Below, piece by piece: positions 18,815 through 28,351 of a stretch of DNA of 64,000 nt. Made by a program: the position numbers and the translations under genes. Origin of the DNA: Novimethylophilus kurashikiensis (GTDB lineage: Bacteria > Pseudomonadota > Gammaproteobacteria > Burkholderiales > Methylophilaceae); assembly GCF_003112435.1 (NCBI RefSeq), contig NZ_BDOQ01000003.1:310001-374000 (forward strand). Reading direction: 5' to 3'. Position 1 is the first letter of the stretch, and every line of letters begins with the position of its first letter. Under the pieces are notes generated by a model that worked only from the letters and a program-made list of their open reading frames with translations, searched no databases and was not told the DNA's origin.

Positions 18815-19567
18815 TTACGAGTCTTGTTCCTGCTCGATCTCTGCGAGCAGCCGAGACTCCTCTTTAGTCAACTGCCGATGTTCCAGCAGGTCCGGGCGCC
18901 TTGCCCGTGTTCGCGCCAACGCTTGCTTCAAGCGCCAGCGACGAATCGCTTCGTGATGCCCCGAGAGTAACACCGGGGGCACCGCTTCGTTTTCGTAAAT
19001 TTCCGGCCGCGTGTAGTGCGGGCAATCCAGCAGGCCGTCCACGAATGAATCCTCAATCGCGGAATCGGCGTCGTTCAACGCACCCGGAATATGCCGTACG
19101 ATCGCATCGATCAGCACCATCGCCGGCAACTCACCACCTGAGAGCACATAATCGCCAATGGAGATTTCCTCATCCACCTGGCGTTGGATCAAGCGCTCGT
19201 CCACACCTTCATAACGACTCGCCAACAGAATCAGGCCCGGACGAGCCGTCAATTCCATGACCTTGGCATGCGTCAACGGTTGGCCCTGGGGCGAGAGGTG
19301 AATCACGTGCGTCTCGCCTATACCGGCTTGCTGCTGACGTTGTCGCGCTGCGTCAATTGCCTTGTCCAGCGGCTCCGCCATCATCACCATTCCCGGACCG
19401 CCGCCATAAGGCCGATGGTCTACGGTATGGTAGTTGTCGGTGGTGAAATCACGTGGGTTCCACAAGTGGAGGCCGTACAACCCCATGTCCAAGGCGCGCG
19501 CCGTAACACCGTGCTTGCCGACCGCGTCAAACATCGGCGGAAACAGCGTCACCACATCGAACTGCAC
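18815..19567 (-). CDS. trmD: tRNA (guanine37-N1)-methyltransferase
   Basis: About 250 residues; the start is set at GTG 19567 ([20 protein letters not shown] after initiation), two bases after the rimM stop, although the frame is open back to a TTG at 19588. SPOUT-knot motifs are present: [47 protein letters not shown] and the C-terminal [20 protein letters not shown] region. It methylates G37 next to the anticodon to stop frameshifting. Confidence 0.95.
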   Translation of the reverse strand: MQFDVVTLFPPMFDAVGKHGVTARALDMGLYGLHLWNPRDFTTDNYHTVDHRPYGGGPGMVMMAEPLDKAIDAARQRQQQAGIGETHVIHLSPQGQPLTHAKVMELTARPGLILLASRYEGVDERLIQRQVDEEISIGDYVLSGGELPAMVLIDAIVRHIPGALNDADSAIEDSFVDGLLDCPHYTRPEIYENEAVPPVLLSGHHEAIRRWRLKQALARTRARRPDLLEHRQLTKEESRLLAEIEQEQDS

Positions 19568-19569
19568 GC

Positions 19570-20079
19570 TCAAAAGTCTGCGTCCCAATCCACCAGCATC
19601 GTGCCGGCTTCGAGATTGACCTCCAGCACCACTTGCCCGACAAACGGGATCAACCGCTCACGCTCGCCTTCGACGACCATGACGTCGTTCGCGCCGGTCT
19701 CAAACAGGCTGCCGATCACGCCAAGTTCGACGCCTTGCTGGTTACGCACCTTGAGTCCGACCAAATCGGACCAGTAGTACTCGTCTTCGTCCGCTTCTGG
19801 GAAGTCCTCGCGTGGAACGCCGACTTCCTTGCCCTTGAGCGCCAAGGCTTGGTCGCGGTCCTCAACCCCGGCAAACTTCGCAGCAATCACGCCACCGTGG
19901 ATTTTGGCGTCTTCAACCTCACCTTCGCGCCAACCGCCCTTTTCGCTAAGCCACCAATGCTCGTAATCGAAAAGGCTGTCCAGCGTTTCGGTGTAGGGCT
20001 GGATTTTCACCCACCCTTTAATGCCGTATGGGGCGACAATGCGCCCCATCACCACCATCTTGTCAGATGGCTGCTCCAA
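19570..20079 (-). CDS. rimM: Ribosome maturation factor RimM
   Basis: Up to 169 residues. The start is uncertain: TTG at 20079, or ATG at 20058 ([19 protein letters not shown]); the frame is closed upstream by the rpsP stop. The N-terminal barrel has [15 protein letters not shown] and the C-terminal PRC-barrel has [11 protein letters not shown] and [10 protein letters not shown]. It assists 30S head assembly, consistent with its place between rpsP and trmD. Confidence 0.94.
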   Translation of the reverse strand: MEQPSDKMVVMGRIVAPYGIKGWVKIQPYTETLDSLFDYEHWWLSEKGGWREGEVEDAKIHGGVIAAKFAGVEDRDQALALKGKEVGVPREDFPEADEDEYYWSDLVGLKVRNQQGVELGVIGSLFETGANDVMVVEGERERLIPFVGQVVLEVNLEAGTMLVDWDADF

Positions 20080-20097
20080 CTCTTTAATGACCGAGCC

Positions 20098-20340
20098 TTA
20101 GGCTGCGGTGTTCTTGACCAGGCGAGCCACGCAGTCGGAAAGCTGCGCGCCGTTGCCTTGCCAATAAGCGATACGCTCGCTGTTGAGGCGCAGACCTTCA
20201 ACGCCTTCCTTAGCCAACGGATCGTAGAAACCAACGCGCTCGATAAAGCGGCCATCGCGACGATTGCGGGAATCAGCCACGACTACGTTGTAGAACGGAC
20301 GGCGCTTGGAACCGCCGCGTGCAAGTCTGATAATAACCAT
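20098..20340 (-). CDS. rpsP: Small ribosomal subunit protein bS16
   Basis: 80 residues beginning [19 protein letters not shown], followed by [14 protein letters not shown] and [13 protein letters not shown], the invariant S16 segments. First gene of the operon, with its own promoter in the divergent spacer to rpsO. Confidence 0.98.
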   Translation of the reverse strand: MVIIRLARGGSKRRPFYNVVVADSRNRRDGRFIERVGFYDPLAKEGVEGLRLNSERIAYWQGNGAQLSDCVARLVKNTAA

Positions 20341-20379
20341 GGTCGGTTTTCTCTTTGTTCTGAAAAAGGAAAAGCGCGG

Positions 20380-20409
20380 ATTCTACTGGATTTTCGTCCG
20401 ACTTGGCAA
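20380..20409 (-). promoter_or_regulatory. Promoter of the rpsP operon
   Basis: Minus-strand TTGCCA (20404-20409) and TAGAAT (20380-20385) with an 18-base spacer, about 40 bases before the rpsP ATG. Confidence 0.65.
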
Positions 20410-20474
20410 GAAGCACCGATGCTTATTTTATATAGTGTGTTCAAGCTCAGCATTAAATTAAAGTCGAAAACCGC

Positions 20475-20504
20475 TTGTAAAGCCCAGAGCAATAAGGTTA
20501 AAAT
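20475..20504 (+). promoter_or_regulatory. Promoter of rpsO
   Basis: Plus-strand TTGTAA (20475-20480) and TAAAAT (20499-20504), 18-base spacer, about 40 bases before the rpsO ATG. Confidence 0.6.
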
Positions 20505-20543
20505 GCCCGGCTCAAGATTTTAGAGAACAAAGAGAGAGTCAAG

Positions 20544-20813
20544 ATGTCCGTTACGACCGCCGAAAAAGCCAAGATTGTTGGCGAATACCAGCTGGCCCAG
20601 AACGACACCGGTTCCCCGGAAGTTCAGGTTGCCCTGCTGACCAGCCGCATCTCTACGCTGACCGAGCACTTCAAGACGCACGCCAAGGACCATCACTCCC
20701 GTCGTGGTCTGCTGATGCTGGTGAGCCAACGCCGCAAGCTGCTGGACTACCTGAAGCGCAAGAACGCTGATCGCTATCGCTCGCTGATCGAGCGCCTTGG
20801 TCTGCGCAAGTAA
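20544..20813 (+). CDS. rpsO: Small ribosomal subunit protein uS15
   Basis: 89 residues with [17 protein letters not shown], the [18 protein letters not shown] helix and [19 protein letters not shown], all classic S15. It binds 16S rRNA in the platform; S15 often autoregulates through its own leader. It is followed by a stem-loop and pnp as in many proteobacteria. Confidence 0.98.
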   Translation: MSVTTAEKAKIVGEYQLAQNDTGSPEVQVALLTSRISTLTEHFKTHAKDHHSRRGLLMLVSQRRKLLDYLKRKNADRYRSLIERLGLRK

Positions 20814-20832
20814 GCTTCATTTTGCATTTATC

Positions 20833-20880
20833 AACAAGCCGATCAGGCGCAGCGGTAACGCAGCGTCTGATCGGCTTGTT
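20833..20880 (+). terminator. rpsO-pnp intercistronic stem-loop (attenuator / processing site)
   Basis: A 14-bp perfect stem (AACAAGCCGATCAG 20833-20846 with 20867-20880), extended inward by four more pairs including one G-U, ends in TTGTTTGC. It resembles the partial terminator and RNase III cleavage region between rpsO and pnp in E. coli. Readthrough must occur unless pnp has its own promoter. Confidence 0.75.
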
Positions 20881-20900
20881 TGCTATCAAAGGACAATAAC

Positions 20901-23027
20901 GTGAACCCAATCAAAAAATCGATTCAGTTTGGCAAACACACGCTGACGCTGGAAACCGGCGAAATCGCCCGTCAAGCAGACGGCGCCGTCCTGGTCAGCC
21001 TCGATGACACCGTGGTCTTGGTGAGTGCGGTCGGCAAGCAGGAAGTCAAGGAAGGCCAGGACTTCTTCCCCCTGACCGTCGACTACCAGGAAAAGACCTA
21101 CGCAGCCGGCAAAATCCCCGGTGGCTTTTTCAAGCGTGAAGGCCGCCCTTCCGAAAAGGAAACGCTGACCTCCCGCCTGATCGACCGCCCGCTGCGTCCG
21201 CTGTTCCCCGAAGCCTTCTATAACGAAGTGCAAATCGTCGCGACCGTGATGTCGTCCGACAGCGAGATCGATTCCGACATCCCCGCCATCATCGGCGCTT
21301 CCGCCGCATTGGCGATTTCGGGCATCCCGTTCTACGGCCCGATCGGTGCAGCACGCGTCGGTTACATCAACGGCGAATATGTACTCAACCCGACCGCCTC
21401 CGAACTCAAGGAAACCCAGCTCGATCTCGTGGTCGCCGGCACCAACACCGCCGTGCTGATGGTTGAATCCGAAGCCCAACAATTGTCCGAAGAAGTGATG
21501 CTCGGCGCCGTCGTTTACGGCCATACCGAAATGCAAGCCGTGATCAACATGATCAACGAATTGGCTGCCGAGGCCGGCAAGGAACCTTGGGACTGGACCC
21601 CGCCCGAAGCCGATACAGCGCTCATCGAGCAACTCACGGCACTGGCTGGCAACGACCTCAACGAAGCCTACAAGATCAAGTCCAAGCAAGCTCGCTCCAC
21701 CAAGCTGGATGAGATCAAGAGCCGCGTGCTGGCAGAACTGGTGACGGAAGAAACCAGCACCGCCCGCAAGAATCAGATCAAGGATGCACTGTTCAGCCTG
21801 GAAGCCAAGGTCGTACGTAGCCAGATCCTGAATGGCGAACCCCGCATCGACGGCCGTGACACTCGCACCGTACGCCCCATCAGCATTCGTACCGGCGTTC
21901 TGCCACGTACCCACGGTTCCGCCCTGTTCACCCGCGGCGAAACACAGGCATTGGTCGTTGCCACGCTGGGCACCGGCCGCGACGAGCAGATCATCGATGC
22001 GCTGCAAGGCGAATATGCCGACCGCTTCATGCTGCACTACAACATGCCTCCGTATGCCACCGGCGAAACTGGTCGCGTGGGCACGCCGAAGCGCCGCGAA
22101 ATCGGCCACGGACGTCTGGCCAAGCGCGCATTGATCGCAGCACTACCCTCCAAGGAAGAATTCGGCTACACCATCCGCGTGGTGTCCGAAATCACCGAAT
22201 CCAACGGCTCCAGTTCCATGGCTTCCGTCTGCGGCGGCTGCCTGGCACTGATGGATGCCGGCGTTCCGATGAAGGAGCACGTTGCCGGTATCGCCATGGG
22301 CCTGATCAAGGAAGGCAACCGCTTTGCCGTGCTGACCGACATCCTGGGCGACGAGGATCACCTCGGCGACATGGACTTCAAGGTGGCTGGTACCGCTAAC
22401 GGCATCACCGCCCTGCAGATGGACATCAAGATCACCGGCATCACCGCCGAGATCATGAAGGTTGCATTGGCTCAGGCTCAAGAAGGCCGCATGCACATCC
22501 TGGGCCTGATGAAGGGCGCCATGGGTGAATCCCGCCAGGAACTGTCGGCATTCGCACCGCGCATCATCACCATGAAGATCAACCCGGAGAAGATCCGCGA
22601 CGTGATCGGCAAGGGTGGCGCAGTCATTCGTGCACTGACCGAAGAAACCGGCACGACTATTGATATTGAAGACGACGGCACCATCAAGATCGGCTGCATC
22701 AATGCCGAAGCTGGTGAAGAAGCCCAACGTCGTATCGCTGCGATTACCGCCGAAGTTGAAGTCGGCCAGGTTTATGAAGGTGCTGTTCAGCGTCTGCTGG
22801 ACTTCGGCGCCGTCGTCTCCCTGCTGCCTGGCAAGGACGGCCTGGTGCACATCTCTCAGATTGCCCATCAACGCGTGAACGCTGTTTCCGACTTCCTCAA
22901 GGAAGGCCAGATCGTGAAGGTCAAGGTAATCGAAGTGGACGACAAGGGCAAGGTTCGCCTGTCCATGAAGGCACTGATCGATCCGCCGGCGCGCGAAGAG
23001 CAAGCTGCGCCTGCAGAGCAACAGTAA
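20901..23027 (+). CDS. pnp: Polyribonucleotide nucleotidyltransferase
   Basis: 708 residues from GTG 20901 (initial sequence [20 protein letters not shown]), chosen because AAGGA lies eight bases upstream; an in-frame TTG at 20880 is less suitable. Two RNase PH domains ([20 protein letters not shown]; the second with [20 protein letters not shown]), then the KH domain ([18 protein letters not shown]) and a C-terminal S1 domain ([19 protein letters not shown]). It is the phosphorolytic 3'-5' exoribonuclease of the degradosome. Confidence 0.98.
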   Translation: MNPIKKSIQFGKHTLTLETGEIARQADGAVLVSLDDTVVLVSAVGKQEVKEGQDFFPLTVDYQEKTYAAGKIPGGFFKREGRPSEKETLTSRLIDRPLRPLFPEAFYNEVQIVATVMSSDSEIDSDIPAIIGASAALAISGIPFYGPIGAARVGYINGEYVLNPTASELKETQLDLVVAGTNTAVLMVESEAQQLSEEVMLGAVVYGHTEMQAVINMINELAAEAGKEPWDWTPPEADTALIEQLTALAGNDLNEAYKIKSKQARSTKLDEIKSRVLAELVTEETSTARKNQIKDALFSLEAKVVRSQILNGEPRIDGRDTRTVRPISIRTGVLPRTHGSALFTRGETQALVVATLGTGRDEQIIDALQGEYADRFMLHYNMPPYATGETGRVGTPKRREIGHGRLAKRALIAALPSKEEFGYTIRVVSEITESNGSSSMASVCGGCLALMDAGVPMKEHVAGIAMGLIKEGNRFAVLTDILGDEDHLGDMDFKVAGTANGITALQMDIKITGITAEIMKVALAQAQEGRMHILGLMKGAMGESRQELSAFAPRIITMKINPEKIRDVIGKGGAVIRALTEETGTTIDIEDDGTIKIGCINAEAGEEAQRRIAAITAEVEVGQVYEGAVQRLLDFGAVVSLLPGKDGLVHISQIAHQRVNAVSDFLKEGQIVKVKVIEVDDKGKVRLSMKALIDPPAREEQAAPAEQQ

Positions 23028-23062
23028 TCAGGCAAGACAGGCCCGGCCAACGCCGGGCCAAA

Positions 23063-23100
23063 ACAAAAAGGCCGGAAGCGCAAGCAACCGGCCTTTTTGT
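23063..23100 (+). terminator. pnp terminator
   Basis: A 13-bp inverted repeat (23063-23075 with 23088-23100) with core GGCCGG/CCGGCC and TTTTTGTTTG, preceded by a second GC-rich hairpin at about 23039-23058. Both follow the pnp stop directly. Confidence 0.9.
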
Positions 23101-23144
23101 TTGTATCAAGCTAAATCGCTTTGTCGAATTAGCCCAGCAACGAG

Positions 23145-23567
23145 TTATTTAGCGACTTGGCGTTCGCGGATTTCGTCCAGCGTCTTGCAGTCGATGCACA
23201 AGGTTGCTGTGGGACGGGCTTCCAGGCGCTTCAAACCGATTTCAACACCGCAGCTTTCGCAGTAGCCGTATTCGTCTGCATCAATCTTGCCGAGCGTCTC
23301 GTCGATCTTCTTGATGAGTTTACGTTCGCGATCGCGGTTGCGCAGTTCCAGCGCCATATCGGATTCCTGGCTTGCGCGATCGTTGGGATCGGCAAACATG
23401 GTCACTTCGTCCTGCATGGTATGCACGGTACGGTCGATATCGTTGGAAAGCTCGGCTTTCCAGTTATTTAGGATTTTGCGAAAATGATCTTTTTGCTGAC
23501 CATTCATATACTCCTCGCCAGCCTTGGGCTCGTAAGGAGTGAAATGGCGGGAAATATCTTCTGGCAT
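23145..23567 (-). CDS. dksA: RNA polymerase-binding transcription factor DksA
   Basis: 140 residues. The coiled-coil tip carries [20 protein letters not shown]; the two acidic residues and alanine needed for secondary-channel action are present. The zinc finger is [10 protein letters not shown] plus LCIDCKTL (four cysteines). It works with ppGpp in the stringent response. Confidence 0.95.
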   Translation of the reverse strand: MPEDISRHFTPYEPKAGEEYMNGQQKDHFRKILNNWKAELSNDIDRTVHTMQDEVTMFADPNDRASQESDMALELRNRDRERKLIKKIDETLGKIDADEYGYCESCGVEIGLKRLEARPTATLCIDCKTLDEIRERQVAK

Positions 23568-23660
23568 ATCGATTATCCGGCTCCCCTGTGAGAGGAAGCG
23601 CTCAGTATCAAAAAATCAATGAAGGCGCAAGTTTACTGATGAATGGGAAATAAATCCAGC

Positions 23661-24428
23661 ATGGCTCTTGAAGCACTTTTGTTCGATGTGGACGGCACTC
23701 TGGCCGATACCGAACGCGACGGCCACAGGCCTGCTTTCAATCAAGCATTCGAGGATCTCGGTCTCGACTGGCATTGGGACGAAGCGCTTTACGGCAAGCT
23801 TCTGGCAGTCACCGGAGGCAAGGAGAGAATCCGCTATTATATCGACGAGTTCCGCCCGGATTACGTCAAGCCCCAGCACTTCGACGACCTCGTCGCCGAA
23901 CTGCATAAAACCAAAACCCGACATTACACCGAACTGTTGGCAGCAGGCGGCATTCCTTTACGCCCAGGCATCAAGCGCCTTCTGACTGAAGCTCGTAGCA
24001 CCGGCTTGCGGCTGGCCATCGCCACCACCACTTCTCCTGAAAACGTCAGCGGCCTATTGCGTCACAGCTTGTCCGAAGATGCGGAAAGCTGGTTCGAAGT
24101 AATTGCCGCGGGCGATATCGTGCCTTCCAAAAAGCCTGCACCTGACATCTATTCATGGGCACTAAAAGCATTGGACCTGCCACCGGAAGAGTGCGTAGCC
24201 TTCGAAGATTCGCGCAACGGCATTCGAGCCAGTCGCGGCGCAGGCATTCCAACCCTGGTGACGATCAACGACTATACGGCTAAAGATGATTTCGAAGGCG
24301 CCCTAGCCGTAATGAGTGACCTGGGCGAGCCCGATGCACCGTTCAAGGTGCTGTCGGGCCAGCGCACGGAGAAGTCTTACCTGGACATCGAGCTAATTCG
24401 CCGCTGGATGAACGCAACGGCAGGGTGA
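23661..24428 (+). CDS. HAD-superfamily phosphatase, CbbY-like
   Basis: About 255 residues from ATG 23661 (MALEALLFDVDGTLADTERD); an ATG at 23643 adds six residues. HAD motifs: DVDGTLADTE (nucleophile and acid), IATTTSPENV (motif II), PSKKPAPDIYSWAL (Lys) and VAFEDSRNGIRAS (motif IV). The pattern is that of CbbY, which removes the Rubisco inhibitor xylulose-1,5-bisphosphate; in a methylotroph without visible Rubisco here it may act on related sugar phosphates. Confidence 0.85.
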   Translation: MALEALLFDVDGTLADTERDGHRPAFNQAFEDLGLDWHWDEALYGKLLAVTGGKERIRYYIDEFRPDYVKPQHFDDLVAELHKTKTRHYTELLAAGGIPLRPGIKRLLTEARSTGLRLAIATTTSPENVSGLLRHSLSEDAESWFEVIAAGDIVPSKKPAPDIYSWALKALDLPPEECVAFEDSRNGIRASRGAGIPTLVTINDYTAKDDFEGALAVMSDLGEPDAPFKVLSGQRTEKSYLDIELIRRWMNATAG

Positions 24429-24440
24429 TCTGAGGAAAAG

Positions 24441-25307
24441 TTAAGCCTTACCGGCAGCCTCGCGCTGCTCCAAGGCATCCAAGGTATTTTCCATCAGGGT
24501 GGCGACCGTCATCGGCCCTACGCCACCCGGCACCGGGGTAATCCAACCAGCGCGCTCGCGGGCGGTTTCGTATTCCACGTCGCCGCAAATCTTCCCGCTT
24601 TCGAGTCGATTGATGCCGACATCGACCACGATGGACCCTGGCCGAATCCACTCGCCTTTCACCAATCCCGGCTTGCCGGCCGCGGCAACGACGATATCCG
24701 CATTGGACAGCAGGCCTGGCAAGTCTTTGGTGAAGCGATGACATACGGTCACCGTACATCCAGCCAGCAGCAATTCCATAGCCATGGGCCGACCGACAAT
24801 GTTGGAAGCGCCGACGATCACTGCATTCATACCCTTGAGGTCGACATTCAAACTCGCCAGCATCGTCATCACCCCTTTGGGCGTACAAGGCCGCAACGTA
24901 GGAATACGTTGCGCCAGGCGGCCGACGTTATAGGGATGGAAACCGTCCACGTCCTTGGCGGGATCGATGCGTTCGATGACGGCTGTCGCATCAAGATGCT
25001 GCGGCAGCGGGAGCTGAACGAGGATGCCGTCGACAGAAGCATCGGCATTCAATTGATCGATCAGAGCGAGCAGATCTTCCTGCGTTGTGGTTTCAGGCAG
25101 GTTGTGCGCCAGAGAACGCATGCCGAGCGCCTCGCAGTTCTCCCGCTTCTTGCGCACATAAATCGTCGAGGCCGGATCGCCGCCCACCAGCACGACCGCC
25201 AGGCAAGGCACACGCAAGCCCTTGGCCGCCCGCTGCGCGATGCGCTGCTTGACGCCCTCCAGCAATTGAGCGGAAATAGCCTTGCCGTCGATGATCTGTG
25301 CCGTCAT
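24441..25307 (-). CDS. folD: Bifunctional methylene-tetrahydrofolate dehydrogenase/cyclohydrolase
   Basis: 288 residues. Signatures: [14 protein letters not shown] (catalytic Tyr and Lys), [14 protein letters not shown], the FHPYNVGRL segment and [15 protein letters not shown] (NADP site), ending with [18 protein letters not shown]. It interconverts methylene-, methenyl- and formyl-H4folate, a core C1 step for a methylotroph. Confidence 0.97.
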   Translation of the reverse strand: MTAQIIDGKAISAQLLEGVKQRIAQRAAKGLRVPCLAVVLVGGDPASTIYVRKKRENCEALGMRSLAHNLPETTTQEDLLALIDQLNADASVDGILVQLPLPQHLDATAVIERIDPAKDVDGFHPYNVGRLAQRIPTLRPCTPKGVMTMLASLNVDLKGMNAVIVGASNIVGRPMAMELLLAGCTVTVCHRFTKDLPGLLSNADIVVAAAGKPGLVKGEWIRPGSIVVDVGINRLESGKICGDVEYETARERAGWITPVPGGVGPMTVATLMENTLDALEQREAAGKA

Positions 25308-25351
25308 GAGAAATGCTGCCGAATAAAAGAGGGTATTTTAGCAGATTCCAT

Positions 25352-25380
25352 TTGACGCCCACCGGCGATTTAGCTATAGT
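25352..25380 (+). promoter_or_regulatory. Promoter of the tRNA-Pro/Arg/His cluster
   Basis: TTGACG (25352-25357), a 17-base spacer and TATAGT (25375-25380) lie 10 bases before the first tRNA, a near-consensus stable-RNA promoter. It is divergent from folD. Confidence 0.78.
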
Positions 25381-25389
25381 TGCGGCCCT

Positions 25390-25466
25390 CGGGGTGTAGC
25401 GTAGCCTGGTAGCGCGCCTGCTTTGGGAGCAGGATGTCGGGAGTTCGAATCTCTCCACCCCGACCA
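25390..25466 (+). tRNA. tRNA-Pro(TGG)
   Basis: 77 bases with CCA encoded. The acceptor stem CGGGGTG/CACCCCG pairs perfectly, the anticodon loop TTTGGGA reads TGG and the T loop is GTTCGAAT-type. The cloverleaf is complete. Confidence 0.97.
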
Positions 25467-25496
25467 GAATAAAGATTTCATAGATCGCCCGACGAT

Positions 25497-25573
25497 CTGC
25501 CCGTAGCTCAACCGGATAGAGCACCAGCCTTCTAAGCTGGGGGTTACAGGTTCGATTCCTGTCGGGCAGGCCA
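25497..25573 (+). tRNA. tRNA-Arg(TCT)
   Basis: 77 bases with acceptor CTGCCCG/CGGGCAG, discriminator G and CCA. The anticodon stem CCAGC/GCTGG holds loop CTTCTAA, anticodon TCT. It lies 30 bases after tRNA-Pro. Confidence 0.95.
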
Positions 25574-25582
25574 GTTTTCAGT

Positions 25583-25659
25583 GGTGGCTGTAGCTCAGTT
25601 GGTAGAGTCCCGGATTGTGATTCCGGTTGTCGTGGGTTCGAGTCCCATCAGCCACCCCA
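25583..25659 (+). tRNA. tRNA-His(GTG)
   Basis: Acceptor GTGGCTG/CAGCCAC with the extra G at -1 (25583) opposite discriminator C (25656), the histidine identity pair; CCA is encoded. Anticodon loop TTGTGAT reads GTG. Confidence 0.97.
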
Positions 25660-25793
25660 TCTATCTTCTTCAGAATCTCTCGCACATTGGTTATGCAGAG
25701 ATAAGCGGAACCCTCTAGGTCCCGCATCTGATGGCAATTCCTACTTACTTGTCACCAAATCTCCAAGCATCAGCCTGGGCCACATGCATTGGT

Positions 25794-26954
25794 TCAGGAA
25801 TGTGCACTGCCGCTAACACCTTCCAACATCGTTTCTACCGCCAGGTTCAAATCCTTGGCTTGCAATGCTTCCGGGAGTTTAATGAAGGCTGCCGAACGCA
25901 ACCGTGGGGCGAGATGGAAAAAGTCGTCACCGGCTGCATCCACCGCCTCCATACCAAGCGGCACTGCAATATCGCCATGCGCCAAGCGCTCACCCAAGCG
26001 TGCACTGAGATAGCACAACGCAGCTGAATCCATCCGATGCGAGTCCAAGCTTTGATCCGCATCGGCGAACAGCATGCGATCGATCCCGGATACGGTCTGG
26101 ACCAATTCGTCCGGCAGCGCCCAAGCCAGCATCAGCAAGCGCGATATCTCACCAGCCGCAATTCCCAAGCTGGCTTGCTCCACCCGAACGCGCTCAACCA
26201 AATCAGCCTTAGATACCTCGATCTCGTTCGCAGGCAGCAAGTAGGCTGCTGCGATATGGCCGATGTAAGACAGCACGGTCAATGTCGAAAGAACACCAGG
26301 GTTGGGCAAATTGAGTTTCTGCGCGAGGCGGAAACACAGGTCGCTCGCCAAGGCGCTGGACGTCCAGATATCGTCGAAAATGGCCTGACGCTGCGGGATA
26401 TCAGCCTTGAACGACTCCTCCAGCAAATACTGCACGCAAATGGCACGCACGTTGTTCATGCCGAGGAAAGTAATTGCCTGCCCCACATTGACCACAGGCT
26501 TACTCAAGCCATACAGCGGTGCATTGACGCGGGCAATGACCTTAGCAGCGATCAACGGCTCGCTCATGACCAGATCGGCCAATTCGTCCGACGTCGCCGT
26601 AGCGAGCGCATTGCCGGAAACCATCTTGACGAAGGAGCGCGGCGGCCGTGGGATATTGCTGATGCGATCCATCAAGGATTGCAAAGTGGCCCCATCCAAC
26701 ACGTCGGCTGTTTGCAATTTCAGCGTTTGCAAAGCTTCTGGCACAGGCCGAGGGTCAGGCAAAACAGAGGCTAGGGGTTCAGCGGAGGAAACAGTTGGCG
26801 AAGACAGGGGTTGCTGCATGCTGGGCTGCACCGGCATTTCGGCTGTTTTATTCAAGCCTGGCTGCCCTTTCACTCCGACTTCAGCCTTGCTCCGGCGCGA
26901 GACAAGAACCAAAAGAACAATGGCAGCGCTGATGACAGCAAGAAAAGTAATCAT
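25794..26954 (-). CDS. Membrane-anchored HDOD-domain protein
   Basis: 386 residues: an N-terminal transmembrane helix (ITFLAVISAAIVLLVLV), a low-complexity linker to about residue 80, and an HDOD domain from about residue 85 (NIPRPPRSFVKMVSG, SEPLIAAKVIARVNAPLYGL, VGQAITFLGMNNVRAI). HDOD proteins are degenerate HD domains used as signalling scaffolds linked to cyclic-di-GMP and cell-cycle pathways. No GGDEF or EAL domain is fused. Partner and ligand unknown. Confidence 0.85.
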   Translation of the reverse strand: MITFLAVISAAIVLLVLVSRRSKAEVGVKGQPGLNKTAEMPVQPSMQQPLSSPTVSSAEPLASVLPDPRPVPEALQTLKLQTADVLDGATLQSLMDRISNIPRPPRSFVKMVSGNALATATSDELADLVMSEPLIAAKVIARVNAPLYGLSKPVVNVGQAITFLGMNNVRAICVQYLLEESFKADIPQRQAIFDDIWTSSALASDLCFRLAQKLNLPNPGVLSTLTVLSYIGHIAAAYLLPANEIEVSKADLVERVRVEQASLGIAAGEISRLLMLAWALPDELVQTVSGIDRMLFADADQSLDSHRMDSAALCYLSARLGERLAHGDIAVPLGMEAVDAAGDDFFHLAPRLRSAAFIKLPEALQAKDLNLAVETMLEGVSGSAHS

Positions 26955-26978
26955 GACAGTAATTGCCCGCAGAAGTGA

Positions 26979-28334
26979 ATGGAATCCGGGGCAAATATTT
27001 CTGCCCTGCGCCAGCCTAATTTTTCGGATGGCCCGATGCTCATCCTATCACTTTTCTCATTTCAAGCCATGTGCCGTTACCTGCCATGTCACGGCAGGCA
27101 CAATGGTAATATTGAGGCGCTGCTTTCACTAAAAAACAAATCAGACTGGCTTAACCTTTTGAATCCGACCAGCCCCTTCCCGATCCTTGCTTGCTTATTT
27201 CTAGCACTCACGACTTGTCATCTGCTATCCCTGCGCTTTGGCAAACCTCCAGCACTAGGCCGCTACTTAAGCATCGATGGGTTACGGGGGATTCTGGCGC
27301 TGTCTGTTTTTATTCACCATGCCTGCCTCTGGTACTTCTTTTCGCGATCGGGAGAATGGAAATTACCGCCCTCTCAGCTATACGTTCACTTAGGGCAAAG
27401 TAGCGTGCTGCTTTTCTTTATGATTACTGGATTCCTTTTCTTCGGAAAACTCCTCGATTCTCGAAATAAAGAAATGGATTGGTTAAAACTCTATATCTCA
27501 AGAATCCTCCGCCTGACGCCACTTTATTTCTTTTCAATGATGTTGCTGTTCATCCTGGTGGCTTTGGCCTCCGCAGGAATTCAGCATGAGCCCTGGCCCA
27601 AGATCATGGTTGAATGCATGCAATGGCTTACCTTTACCATTAAAGGCGGGCCCGATATCAATCAAGTCGAGAACACTAAAGTGATGATTGCAGGGGTAAC
27701 CTGGACGCTAAAACATGAATGGCTTTTTTATCTCTCACTGCCATTTATTGCGATTTTCACTAGAAAGATTGCGCCGCTTCCCTATCTGGTGGTGGGAGTT
27801 GCGGCATATGCATACTGGCACCCTCATGGTTATATCCTTTTATCTTTTCTCGGGGGCATCCTGGCGTCGATCTTGGTCAGGAATACAGGTTTCTGTCGCC
27901 TAGCGGCAAGCTTCAGCGCCTCGCTGGTCATTCTTGCAGCGCTTACAGCTGCAGCTTCCTTGTATCCGTCTTCACACGGCACAGCACCAGTATTGTTTCT
28001 TGCTATCGCATTTAGTCTTATCGCTGGAGGGAATAGCTTATTCGGGTTGTTAACACATCATGCCACCCGGACCTTAGGTGAAATGGCCTACAGCATATAT
28101 TTGTTACACGGCATCATTTTGTTCTTTTCTTTCAGATATATATTAGGTCAAGCAGGAGCAATTCCACTCGAACCTTTACATCATTGGTTCACAATCTTCA
28201 TCCTTACGCCCGTTCTTATTTGCATTAGCTTTGCCAGTTTTTCCATGATTGAGAAACCGGCGCTAGAACGAACTTCTGCAGTGACCGAATGGTTACGTGC
28301 CAAGCGCTTTCAAAAGACGAACAAGCTCGTTTAG
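26979..28334 (+). CDS. Acyltransferase-3 family membrane protein (OafA/YrhL-like), start uncertain
   Basis: Open frame of 451 residues; the homologous part begins around residue 46 (LKNKSDWLNLLNP), so the real start is probably downstream of 26979, for example ATG 27036 or 27069 or a non-ATG codon near 27120. The Acyl_transf_3 pattern is present: YLSIDGLRGILALSVFIHHA near the N-terminus with the motif histidine pair, about ten transmembrane segments, and GEMAYSIYLLHG near the C-terminus. It should O-acylate an exported sugar. Base composition is AT-richer than its neighbours, which may signal acquisition. Confidence 0.8.
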   Translation: MESGANISALRQPNFSDGPMLILSLFSFQAMCRYLPCHGRHNGNIEALLSLKNKSDWLNLLNPTSPFPILACLFLALTTCHLLSLRFGKPPALGRYLSIDGLRGILALSVFIHHACLWYFFSRSGEWKLPPSQLYVHLGQSSVLLFFMITGFLFFGKLLDSRNKEMDWLKLYISRILRLTPLYFFSMMLLFILVALASAGIQHEPWPKIMVECMQWLTFTIKGGPDINQVENTKVMIAGVTWTLKHEWLFYLSLPFIAIFTRKIAPLPYLVVGVAAYAYWHPHGYILLSFLGGILASILVRNTGFCRLAASFSASLVILAALTAAASLYPSSHGTAPVLFLAIAFSLIAGGNSLFGLLTHHATRTLGEMAYSIYLLHGIILFFSFRYILGQAGAIPLEPLHHWFTIFILTPVLICISFASFSMIEKPALERTSAVTEWLRAKRFQKTNKLV

Positions 28335-28351
28335 AAATCCATAAACACCCA

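Noticed and set aside
20886..22109. 407-residue minus-strand ORF
   Set aside because: Antisense to pnp, whose domains are all clear.
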